DNA of 64,000 nucleotides from CAWCBG01 sp963793845 (GTDB lineage: Bacteria; Acidobacteriota; Terriglobia; Terriglobales; Acidobacteriaceae): NCBI GenBank assembly GCA_963793845.1, contig CAWCBG010000007.1:52569-116568 (forward strand), written 5' to 3'. A model generated the notes under the pieces. It was not told where the DNA came from and did not search any database. It saw only the letters and a program-made list of their open reading frames with translations. Made by a program: the position numbers and the translations under genes. Below are positions 53,770-61,722 of this stretch, one piece after another; the first letter of the stretch is position 1; every line of letters begins with the position of its first letter.

Positions 53770-54711
53770 TTAGTGCGACACCGCAGCGAACAGATCTGAT
53801 TTCAGCAGTGACTGGAAGCGCTGGTCATCGGTCTTGAAATGCATCTGCAGCATGTTATTGGAATTGTCGACCGTGGTGCTTTCCAGCGCCATCTTCTCCG
53901 TGGGCGTGGCATTCATCCTGCGATAGATCACACCCGCCTTCATCAGCGAAGCCAGGCTCGCAGCGGTCATGGTGTCGGAGGTCTTGACGTTCAGGTCGAA
54001 GGTTACGCCGTTCGTGAAATCCATCACGTAGTCCGAGGCCAGCAGGCGCTTTTTAATGACGTCGTAGTCGGCTATCGAGGAAGCCTGACCAAGGGCCGAC
54101 TTCATCATGTTCTGCGTGCCCAACTGATCGAGAACACTCCAGATGGGCGCGCTATCAACGTCGGAAATGAGACCGTTAATATCGTTATTCGAGTCCAACG
54201 ACTCGGCCCCGTTGTCGCGCACATTGAGCGCGCCCTTCAGAGAGGACGCTTCTCCGAAAACGATGGTGGAGGGGTCGAGAAAGACAACCTGCATGCCCGA
54301 GCCCATGGGATACAGGTAGGAAAGCAGATACTTCTCCGGGCGAATCTTCTTCAGCCTCATCTTCGCCAGGAATTCCTTTTGCTTGAATGGGCCCTGCGCG
54401 ATTCCGATGCTGCGCAGCCCCACCTTCGGCAGACGGTAGCTAATGAAGGTTAACTGCTCCATATCTTTGTCGGGGTCGATGCCGGCGCCGCGCAGTGCGT
54501 CCTCAAATTGCTTCAGATTGTCAGGCAGGACACGATCCTTCAGCGCATGGGCGGTGGGGGAATTACGCAAGGCGGAATAGTCCACGGAAATGATCTGCTG
54601 AATCGCGGATGGAACCACGGTACGCGCGCTGCTGCTCAGTGGCGCCGCAAGCGCGGGCAGGCACAACGCTCCGCTCAGAACGAAACCAAAGATAAACTGC
54701 TTCATAGACAT
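53770..54711 (-). CDS. Secreted hypothetical protein (313 aa)
   Basis: Signal MSMKQFIFGFVLSGALCLPALA precedes a mixed alpha/beta mature protein (LKDRVLPDNLKQFEDALRGAGIDPDKDMEQLTFISYRLPKVGLRSIGIAQGPF, SDYVMDFTNGVTFDLNVKTSDTMTAASLASLMKAGVIYRRMNATPTEKMALESTTVDNSNNMLQMHFKTDDQRFQSLL). It has no metal or catalytic motif. I recognise no family; repeated helical hairpin patterns suggest a helical domain plus beta part. An earlier start within a long upstream frame lacks signal character. Confidence 0.8.
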   Translation of the reverse strand: MSMKQFIFGFVLSGALCLPALAAPLSSSARTVVPSAIQQIISVDYSALRNSPTAHALKDRVLPDNLKQFEDALRGAGIDPDKDMEQLTFISYRLPKVGLRSIGIAQGPFKQKEFLAKMRLKKIRPEKYLLSYLYPMGSGMQVVFLDPSTIVFGEASSLKGALNVRDNGAESLDSNNDINGLISDVDSAPIWSVLDQLGTQNMMKSALGQASSIADYDVIKKRLLASDYVMDFTNGVTFDLNVKTSDTMTAASLASLMKAGVIYRRMNATPTEKMALESTTVDNSNNMLQMHFKTDDQRFQSLLKSDLFAAVSH

Positions 54712-54912
54712 GTATTTTACTCGCCTGTGTCTACCCACAGATGCCGCATTAGGCACAACTGTTGTCCGGCTGCCGGCGTGTGGGAGTATAGCTGTTAGAC
54801 GGAAGTAGTCCCACAACAGAAGCGTGAGTGCGTCTTTCTTTGAAACCCAGCCGCGGAGCAGGAAGTTGTGGCCACCAAAGTGTCGCTGACGCCGCAACAT
54901 TACAGCCCGTTG

Positions 54913-56382
54913 TCAGTTCCGCAGCGCTGCTACTCTCTTGCGCACGTCAGAGACGAACGCCTCGTCTTTCAGATCGCCAAGATTGATCTCGACGTTGGCC
55001 AGCGCTCCTTCGGCAGCAGCTCGAGCGAGCGCGAGGCCGACCGTCAGGTCCGACGACATCCGCGGATTGGTGATCGGGCGAAGGGACTCGATGATCTGAC
55101 GCACGTCTCTCGCCTGCTCGGCCACGGTGAGCGGAATCAGGGTAGCCTTCTGTGTCGCGGCTTCCACCTCAGGCTGCGCCTCGGGATGGTCTTTCGCCTT
55201 CTTGAACGCCGCCATCACTTCGTTGAAGGACTCGGCGTCGGCGTCAATGGCAGCCTTGAACTGCTCACGTAACTCGGACAGACGTGCGATCGCATCGCTC
55301 AACTCGCGTTCGTATTGCAGGTAGGCTTTCTTGCCGCGGGACATTCCGGCGACCATCCCGCCCAGGGCCGCGGCCATGGCTCCGCTAGCCGCGGATGCGC
55401 TGCCGCCACCCGGAGCGGCTGTCGGAGCCGCAAGTTGCTCGACGAACGGCTCGACTCCGGCGCGCAATCCGCCGACGGCCATTTTCCCACTCATCACCGC
55501 TGCGAGGCGGTTCTCCAGGATCAGTGACGAATCAAAATTCTCGATCTGCAAAAACCACTCTGCAGCGTCCTCCAGTGCCTTCTTTGGAATGAGGCCGACG
55601 ATCTCGCTGGAGAGTGGTAGCGCTCCGTAGCGCGCCGCTTCCCTCCTTACATATTCGAAGACACGCGCAATCGGAGTCTGGTCGGTGTCGGTGAGATTCA
55701 TCGAGACCTGGGCCAAGCCGCGCACACCAACGCCCATGCCCTTCACATACCGCAGCCCGCCATTCGAGAAGCGTACGGCCTTGCCGATCTTCTTCGCGAC
55801 GTCGACATCGGGAGTGTTGAGATAGACGTTGTAGGCGACTAAAAACTTGCGAGCGCCGACGATGGTTGCGCCCGCCGTCGGATGCAGCTCGGCGTTGCCG
55901 AAGTCTGGCTTGCGGGCAGGATTGGTCTTGACCTCCTCGCGAATGCCTTCGAACTGGCCGCGACGCACGTTCTCCAGGTTCTGCCTCTCGGGGATTTGGG
56001 CCGCGGCCTCGTAGAGATATACCGGAACCTGGTATCGCTTCCAGATCTCTTCGCCCACTCGGCGCGCGATGGCGACGCAATCCTCCAGTGTCACGCCTTC
56101 AATCGGAATGAACGGGATGACATCGGCCGCGCCCAGTCGGGGATGCGCACCAGTGTGCCTCGTCAGGTCGATTAGCTCGGCGGCCTTGCCAACGCCACGA
56201 ACCGCCGCCTCGGCGACATTAACCGGGTCGCCCACCAGGGTAATCACACAGCGATTGTGGTCGGCATCCATCTCGCGGTCCAGGAGGTAGACACCGTCCA
56301 TCTGCATGGCCGCGACGATCGCGTCGACCTTGGCGCGGTCGCGGCCCTCGGAAAAGTTAGGTACGCATTCGACAAGTTGCAT
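54913..56382 (-). CDS. ftcD: Bifunctional formiminotransferase-cyclodeaminase (FtcD-like)
   Basis: A 489-residue fusion. The N-terminal formiminotransferase domain (1-300; MQLVECVPNFSEGRD, TRHTGAHPRLGAADVIPFIPI, FGNAELHPTAGATIVGARKFLVAYNVYL) transfers the formimino group from formiminoglutamate to tetrahydrofolate. The C-terminal cyclodeaminase domain (about 305-489; APTAAPGGGSASAASGAMAAALGGMVAGM) releases ammonia to yield methenyl-THF, in histidine degradation. No other hut genes adjoin. A GTTGTCAG-type short repeat follows its start on the upstream side. Confidence 0.94.
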   Translation of the reverse strand: MQLVECVPNFSEGRDRAKVDAIVAAMQMDGVYLLDREMDADHNRCVITLVGDPVNVAEAAVRGVGKAAELIDLTRHTGAHPRLGAADVIPFIPIEGVTLEDCVAIARRVGEEIWKRYQVPVYLYEAAAQIPERQNLENVRRGQFEGIREEVKTNPARKPDFGNAELHPTAGATIVGARKFLVAYNVYLNTPDVDVAKKIGKAVRFSNGGLRYVKGMGVGVRGLAQVSMNLTDTDQTPIARVFEYVRREAARYGALPLSSEIVGLIPKKALEDAAEWFLQIENFDSSLILENRLAAVMSGKMAVGGLRAGVEPFVEQLAAPTAAPGGGSASAASGAMAAALGGMVAGMSRGKKAYLQYERELSDAIARLSELREQFKAAIDADAESFNEVMAAFKKAKDHPEAQPEVEAATQKATLIPLTVAEQARDVRQIIESLRPITNPRMSSDLTVGLALARAAAEGALANVEINLGDLKDEAFVSDVRKRVAALRN

Positions 56383-56462
56383 GGAGAGTTGTCGGTTGTC
56401 AGTTGCCGGTTGTCCTTCAAAGTATTACAGAGAACTTATGCCGGAGAACGGACTTCTGCCTT

Positions 56463-57060
56463 TCAGTGCCACGTATATCCGACCATAAACTGCACGGCAC
56501 CGTTGATGCCAGGATTCTGGTTGCCAATGGAAGCATTCGAGAGGTGATAAACCTTCACCGCAAAGTCCAGAGAATTGTTGCCTTGGCGAAACCACTGCGC
56601 GCCTAACTCGGCGCCGCTGGTGAAATTGACGACAGAGGTATCGCCCGGAGGCAGATTGCTGGTGCTGAACACAATGCCCCCCACGGCCGCAACGTACGGC
56701 GCAACCTTGCAGCCGTTGGTGAAATTCCACTTGGCGATGAACGGATCGATCGCAGCCGCATATTGTGCGATTGCCACCGATCCAGAACTCATTGATAGGA
56801 ATCACATCCAGCGCCATCTCGAAGCTGCCGCGCAAGGCGTTATGTCCGATCTCGTGGGTCAATACCCTGCCCACACGAAAACCAGCGAGAAATGTTTGCG
56901 CGCTCGGAGTAGCGGCGAACGACTGACTCCCGCCGACAAACACCCCCTTGTTCCATTCGGGATGGCGCAGCACATCGACCGGGCTGTCGGTCGGAAGCTG
57001 CCCAAACACGGGCAGACACAGTAAGCAGCAGAGAAGAGCAAGACGCGCGAGCATATTCAT
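56463..57060 (-). pseudogene. PagL-like lipid A deacylase, frameshifted
   Basis: An approximately 199-residue outer-membrane protein (acyloxyacyl hydrolase/PagL family) split by one base. The first part (signal MNMLARLALLCCLLCLPVFG, SQSFAATPSAQTFLAGFRVGRVLTHEIGHNALRGSFEMALDVIPINEFW) is followed, in another frame, by VAIAQYAAAIDPFIAKWNFTNGCKVAPYVAAVGGIVF...AVKVYHLSNASIGNQNPGINGAVQFMVGYTWH. The catalytic H-x-SNA (HLSNA) and NPG fit PagL. Removing a G near 56780-56783 (GATCGGTGG) restores one frame. Likely removes an acyl chain from LPS. It could be sequencing error. Confidence 0.8.
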
Positions 57061-57211
57061 TTGAAATTAGAGGGTAACGGCAAAAAGTAACAGGTTGAGC
57101 GCCCGCGGGCAAATCTGATGCTCCGAATGCCCCTCAGAAACCCGCCCAAACACACGATAATAGTGGAGAGATTCGACGACGTGCCCCGTCCGTCCTCTAT
57201 GCGCCAATCAC

Positions 57212-57293
57212 GATGCTTACGAAAAGCATCGAAAGTACCGAATCATCCGGTAAGGAGACTGAAATGATCGCCGCCATCGAAATGCCTGCCTGA
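57212..57293 (+). other. Hairpin and nine-codon ORF in an otherwise empty gap
   Basis: In the 411-bp gap 57061-57471 a 7-bp stem GATGCTT/AAGCATC (57212-57218, 57224-57230) precedes AAGGAG (57252-57257) and an ATG at 57264 heading a nine-codon ORF (MIAAIEMPA) ending TGA 57293. A strong ribosome-binding site on a tiny frame could mark a leader peptide or regulatory RNA, but no co-oriented gene follows. Nothing else seen here. Confidence 0.3.
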
Positions 57294-57471
57294 CAGTGAA
57301 GAGCACCTGCTTCGGGTAAGGCGGATCTGCCACACTCTGCCGGCCACCACGGAAAAGCTTTCTCACGGCTAGGCCAGGCATGGCGCTTGATTGCACCGAC
57401 GAAGCTGCAGGCTTCTGCCGGCCTGACCTGACGGAAACCAGTCGGGGATACTGCGTGGACCTGCCAATGTC

Positions 57472-59232
57472 CTACACCGCTTCAGCCGAAAGAACCTGCT
57501 CGGCGCAGGGAAGAATCACCGTGAACACGGCGCCATGGAGTCCGTCACCCGATAACGTTCGCACATGAATGTTGCCGTCATGCCGCTCGGCAATCTGCTT
57601 GGCAACCCATAAACCGAGCCCGGTGCCGACATCCTTCTTGGTCGTAAAGAATGGCTCGAAGATCCTATCGAGATCGGTCGCCACGATGCCGGGCCCGTCG
57701 TCCTCGACCTTGAGTTCTACGGCTGCATGTCCGAATTGCTCTACCGGCGAAACGACAACTCTCAATTTTCCGTTGTGGCCGGCGGCATCGGCGGCGTTGG
57801 AAATTAGATTTGACACCATTTGCTGCAACTCTCCCTGCATGCCAAACACCGGGGGACATGTCGCAAAATCGCGTTCCAATGTAATCCCCTTGGACGTCAG
57901 CTTGTTGCCATACAGGCGCAGCACCGAATCCACCAATTCCGGAATCTCCACCGCCTGGGCTGCGCTGGATTCCCGATAGAAACCGAGGGTTTGCCGGGTA
58001 ATGTGGGAGACGCGCTCCAATTCCCGCTCCGCGCCGGTCAGGGAGTTCTGCGCTTCTGACGGTACTCCCGGAGTGGACTTGGCTATGAAGATCAGGTTCA
58101 CAACGGCTTCCAGCGGGTTATTGATCTCGTGTGCCATGGTGGCAGAAAGCCGTGCGGCTGCAGCCAGCTTCTCGGTCTTACGAAGGATCTCCTGCGACTT
58201 TCTCTCATGGGTTGCGTCGCGAAACACCAGCACCACCCCCACCAACTGGTTTCGGTCATCACGAATGGGCGCCGCGCTGTCTTCAATCGGAATCAAGCGG
58301 CCGTCTTTGTGTTTCAGAACGGTGTGGTTGGCCAATCCCACAATAGCTCCTTGCTCAAGCACTTTCCGCACCGGATTTTCCACCGGCGATTGAGTTTGCT
58401 CGTTGAAGATAGGAAACACGGTCGCGATGCTCTTGCCTTTGGCCTCCGCCGGACTGACCCCCGTAAGTTGCTCCGCTACACTGTTCAGAAAACTCACGTT
58501 TCCCTCACGATCGGTCGCGATGACTCCGTCTCCAACGCTGGTAAGCGTTACCCTGAACCATTCCTCGCGCTGCCTGATTTGGGAGGCATGGCGTTCCCGA
58601 AGACTCATCTCGCGGAGGATATAGAAACCCAGCAAAACCAGTCCAATAGCGGCAACCAGAGTCGCCAGGTAAATCGAGCGGATTGTCCTGCGGGTGCTTG
58701 CGTCGTAGTCCGTGAGCCGCTTTTCTTCCAGTGAGACCTCTTCCTCCCGCATCTGCGTCAGTATTCCCCTGATCTGATCCATGGTCCGCATCCCAGAGTT
58801 GGTTAGAACGACCGCCTTGGCTTGGTCGGGATGCCCGGCTCGAAACAGCGCAATGGTTTGCGCCACTTCGGCCAACTTTTTCTGGCACAAGTCACGAAGC
58901 TGCGCAATGCGGACTTGCTGGGTGGCATTATCGGCAGTCAGACTCGCAAGTTCGTCCAGATGGGAGTTGATTTTTCCGGCAGCGAAATCGCTGGGCTCAA
59001 GATATTGCTCATTGCCGGTATACAGAAACCCTCTCCGGCCGGTCTCAGCATCCTGCAGCAGCGATTGAGTCAGGCTCAACTCAAGCAGCACCTTCTGAGT
59101 GTGCGAAACCCAGTAGTGGCTGCGTATTTGAGCCTCAACCTCGCTGCGCGTGATCGCGGCATTCACGAGCAATACAGCGAGCAGCAGAATAAATCCGGCA
59201 ATCACGCTAAAACGGCGGTAGAGGATGCTCAT
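57472..59232 (-). CDS. CHASE3-PAS sensor histidine kinase
   Basis: A 586-residue kinase. Membrane helices at about 9-27 and 186-204 bracket a CHASE3 sensor (EVEAQIRSHYWVSHTQKVLLELSLTQSLLQDAETGRRGFLYTGNEQYLEPSD). A PAS domain follows (about 223-345; LTSVGDGVIATDREGNVSFLNSVAEQLTG), then H-box LSATMAHEINNPLEAVVNL with His368 and the ATP domain (NAADAAGHNG, EDDGPGIVATD, GTGLGLWVAKQI). CHASE3 senses unknown small molecules extracellularly. It lacks a receiver domain. The response regulator at 63.6 kb might pair with it, though distance is 4 kb. Confidence 0.94.
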   Translation of the reverse strand: MSILYRRFSVIAGFILLLAVLLVNAAITRSEVEAQIRSHYWVSHTQKVLLELSLTQSLLQDAETGRRGFLYTGNEQYLEPSDFAAGKINSHLDELASLTADNATQQVRIAQLRDLCQKKLAEVAQTIALFRAGHPDQAKAVVLTNSGMRTMDQIRGILTQMREEEVSLEEKRLTDYDASTRRTIRSIYLATLVAAIGLVLLGFYILREMSLRERHASQIRQREEWFRVTLTSVGDGVIATDREGNVSFLNSVAEQLTGVSPAEAKGKSIATVFPIFNEQTQSPVENPVRKVLEQGAIVGLANHTVLKHKDGRLIPIEDSAAPIRDDRNQLVGVVLVFRDATHERKSQEILRKTEKLAAAARLSATMAHEINNPLEAVVNLIFIAKSTPGVPSEAQNSLTGAERELERVSHITRQTLGFYRESSAAQAVEIPELVDSVLRLYGNKLTSKGITLERDFATCPPVFGMQGELQQMVSNLISNAADAAGHNGKLRVVVSPVEQFGHAAVELKVEDDGPGIVATDLDRIFEPFFTTKKDVGTGLGLWVAKQIAERHDGNIHVRTLSGDGLHGAVFTVILPCAEQVLSAEAV

Positions 59233-59301
59233 AAACCGAGGGTCATCAGACCGGCTGTGGGCTGTATTTTAGCCGGGAAAAAAGCTTTTGTCTTGGCCCG
59301 C

Positions 59302-60138
59302 TCAACCAAAAAGGGCCTCAATGGCCTGCACCTCATCCGGAGACAGCGCGAGATCACGGCTGGCCAGATCTTGCTTCATGTGCCCGGGATTGGAAGTGCC
59401 GGTCATCGGAAGAATTTCGATAGCCCGTGCAAAGGCAAACACAATTTGCGGCACGGATGCGCTCTTTTGCCGGGCCAACTCCGCAACCAAAGGATGTTGC
59501 AGCACTTCGAGATTGGCGGTGAGCAGCGAGAATCCCTGATAGGCAATCCTTCTCTGCGCACAGAAGGCGCGTATATCGCGATCCCATCCCAGGCGGGCGA
59601 AGCATCGGTTCTGCACGAAGGCCGGGAGTTCCACCGCAGCATGCGCCATCTGCTGAAGTTGCCGCAGCGAGACATTGCTCACGCCTAGTTGACGAGTTCG
59701 TCCTGCGTCGCGCTCCACGCGCATCGCCTCCCACACTTCCGCATCAAGGTCAGTCCAGTCATCACGCGAGGACGGCCCGTGCAGTACATAGCTGTCGACA
59801 TAGTCGGTTCTGAGGTGTTCCAGCGAGCTGGCTAGCGACTGTTGCACCTGGACTGAAAGGCTGGCCTCGGGATCATAAGGCAACCGGTGGTCCTGGCCGG
59901 GCCGATACGTAAACTTCGTCTGCAAGAACAGCTCAGAGCGCGCGACCATGCCAGAGCGGTAGACGGCAGCCAATCCTTCACCGACACCCGCCTCAAAGTA
60001 ATGACGTCTCTGGTTCGCTGTGTCAATCGCCCGAAACCCGGCCTGCAAGGCAAGTTCAGTCAGCTCGGCGGTGCGATCCTCCTTCCAGGCAGTACCGTAA
60101 AGAAAATCAGGGAAGGTTGCGGCCGTGTTCGCAGGCAT
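59302..60138 (-). CDS. Aldo/keto reductase
   Basis: A 278-residue TIM-barrel oxidoreductase. Catalytic tetrad: Asp39, Tyr47, Lys75 (LFLQTKFTYRPG) and His120 (SYVLHGPS). The NADP-binding region PMTGTSNPGHMKQDL is at the C-terminus. The segment ANQRRHYFEAGVGEGL around Tyr47 is slightly longer than usual. Substrate aldehydes or ketones are unknown. It is 54 bp downstream of the VOC-tail protein, on the same strand, so they may be co-transcribed. The start at 60138 drops a 59-residue upstream extension of low-quality sequence. Confidence 0.9.
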   Translation of the reverse strand: MPANTAATFPDFLYGTAWKEDRTAELTELALQAGFRAIDTANQRRHYFEAGVGEGLAAVYRSGMVARSELFLQTKFTYRPGQDHRLPYDPEASLSVQVQQSLASSLEHLRTDYVDSYVLHGPSSRDDWTDLDAEVWEAMRVERDAGRTRQLGVSNVSLRQLQQMAHAAVELPAFVQNRCFARLGWDRDIRAFCAQRRIAYQGFSLLTANLEVLQHPLVAELARQKSASVPQIVFAFARAIEILPMTGTSNPGHMKQDLASRDLALSPDEVQAIEALFG

Positions 60139-60191
60139 TGAGCTATTCTGCCATGCCGGCACGACAGGTTGGAGTGTTTGCGGCTTCCCGG

Positions 60192-60773
60192 TCAGCTGCG
60201 AAGAGCATTCTTCGCGGCCTGCATTACGGTCTTCTCCATGCGTTTTTCGCCCGCCCAATACAAGCTTATCTCGTGACCGTCGGGGTCGTTGAGATAAGCA
60301 TGCCTCCACCCCCAAGGCATCAGGCGCGGCAACTGCGTTATGTAGAAGCCTTTGCGCTGGAGTTTGCGGCAGAACTCGTCGAGCTCGCGAACTTCGAAGT
60401 AAAGGCGCACGCCATCACTGGCCAGTGAAGTACCTGGGCCGGCCATATGCAGGGCGATGGTGCCATCGCCGCCCGGAGCACGCAGCCGTGCATACACCGG
60501 CTTGCCTTCATAACGGAAGTCTTCGATGAGTCTGAAGCCCATCATGTCGCGGTAGAAGCGCACGCCCCGTTCCACGTCCTTCACATAGATCATGGCGTGA
60601 TTAAAGCTGAGATCGCCGTCGCCCTTGGAGGGGACTGGTGCCTTCACAGCCCGCGGTGTTGCGGGGCTCAGGCGCTTGGTCGCGCGTTTGCCTGGCGTTC
60701 GCGGCGAGGGCTTCTTAGTAGCTGCCTTCGTGGCTGCCTTCTTGACCTTCTTCTTTGCCGCCGCCTTCTTCAT
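60192..60773 (-). CDS. VOC family protein with lysine-rich N-terminal tail
   Basis: A 193-residue protein. Residues 1-50 are Lys/Ala/Pro-rich (MKKAAAKKKVKKAATKAATKKPSPRTPGKRATK), resembling a histone H1-like tail. Residues 57-175 form a vicinal-oxygen-chelate fold (FNHAMIYVKDVERGVRFYRDMMGFRLIEDFRYEGKPVYARLRAPGGDGTIALHMA...NDPDGHEISLYW) with His, His and Glu metal-ligand candidates. VOC proteins include glyoxalases, dioxygenases and fosfomycin resistance enzymes; none can be chosen. The tail could bind nucleic acid. It precedes the aldo/keto reductase gene. Confidence 0.88.
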   Translation of the reverse strand: MKKAAAKKKVKKAATKAATKKPSPRTPGKRATKRLSPATPRAVKAPVPSKGDGDLSFNHAMIYVKDVERGVRFYRDMMGFRLIEDFRYEGKPVYARLRAPGGDGTIALHMAGPGTSLASDGVRLYFEVRELDEFCRKLQRKGFYITQLPRLMPWGWRHAYLNDPDGHEISLYWAGEKRMEKTVMQAAKNALRS

Positions 60774-60962
60774 CAGTTTGCGACCGAGCCTGGTTCATTC
60801 GAGCGGCCAAAGTATGGTGGTCGCGAATCCGATTGTCAATAGGCCACTGCGACGCCGGACGAGCGATGCGTAAAGGACCCTCCGGCAGACCCGGCCCGAG
60901 GAATGGTGCAAAATTCGTCAGGCCAGGAGCTTCGGGTTCTTTCCGTCAAAACTGCATACTGA

Positions 60963-61325
60963 TTAACGGGCCTTCGGCTTCCACAGGCCCAAAGGCGCAC
61001 CTGTCGGGTCGACAATGATGCTCAGCCAGCCCGCATCCGCCACTTCGGTGACGTCTCGTACTATGGTGGCGCCAAGTGACTTGGCTTTCTGGGTTGCCGC
61101 CCCGATGTCATCCACCAACACATAGGCGAGCCAAGAGGAGGGCGCACCCGGAACCATCTGCTGCATCAGGCCGCCGCCAGTCCCTTCACCCACGCCGATC
61201 ATGGTGTAGGTCATGCCCGGCATCGGCATGTCTTCGAGCTTCCAGTCAAACAGTTTTCCGTAGAAGTCCTTCGCCTTGTTTACATCGGTCGTGCTCAGTT
61301 CAACGTGTACAAACGGGTTAGGCAT
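60963..61325 (-). CDS. VOC family (glyoxalase-like) protein
   Basis: A 120-residue single-domain VOC protein: MPNPFVHVELSTTDVNKAKDFYGKLFDWKLEDMPMPGMTYTMIGVGEGTGGGLM, then WLAYVLVDDIGAATQKAKSLGATIVRDVTEVADAGWLSIIVDPTGAPLGLWKPKAR. The set resembles the YdeM/CFP-type glyoxalase-like antibiotic-resistance group, though the substrate is unknown. It is cytoplasmic, monocistronic, and its ribosome-binding site GGAGAGAG lies before the ATG. Both VOC genes nearby are on the minus strand but are not close homologs by eye. Confidence 0.9.
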   Translation of the reverse strand: MPNPFVHVELSTTDVNKAKDFYGKLFDWKLEDMPMPGMTYTMIGVGEGTGGGLMQQMVPGAPSSWLAYVLVDDIGAATQKAKSLGATIVRDVTEVADAGWLSIIVDPTGAPLGLWKPKAR

Positions 61326-61722
61326 ACTCTCTCCTTGTATTTAAAGATCGATCACCGCAGGGTCTACATCGCTCCAATATCCATCTTGCTGCTTGCGGAT
61401 ACGACGTTGCAGTCCAGAAAAATCGACATTGACTTGCAAGATTGTTTTCCTTCGTTGCCCGATTCCGATACATCTTAGCCGACCCCGCTTATCCGCTATT
61501 CAAAAAAGCAATTCGGATTCCGGAAACACGGTAGCCGCTCTCGTGGTGTAAATTTGCCGCGCACTAAGTTGCCGCCTTTCCCCGCCACATACTGGCCGGA
61601 AAGGGCCGGAATCTCATGTACACCGTAGCCGATCCGGGCTAGCGACTGCGAGGTTCATCGCGCTCGCTTCCGCCATCGAAAAACCAGCACGCGCCGGAGC
61701 CAACCCGGCGTAAGGAGAGTCC
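61326..61722. other. Intergenic gap, nothing recognised
   Basis: A 397-bp interval between divergently transcribed genes with no repeat elements or structured RNA seen. A 66-residue minus-strand frame at 61614-61814 overlaps the start of the secreted protein gene and looks like its antisense shadow. Confidence 0.6.
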
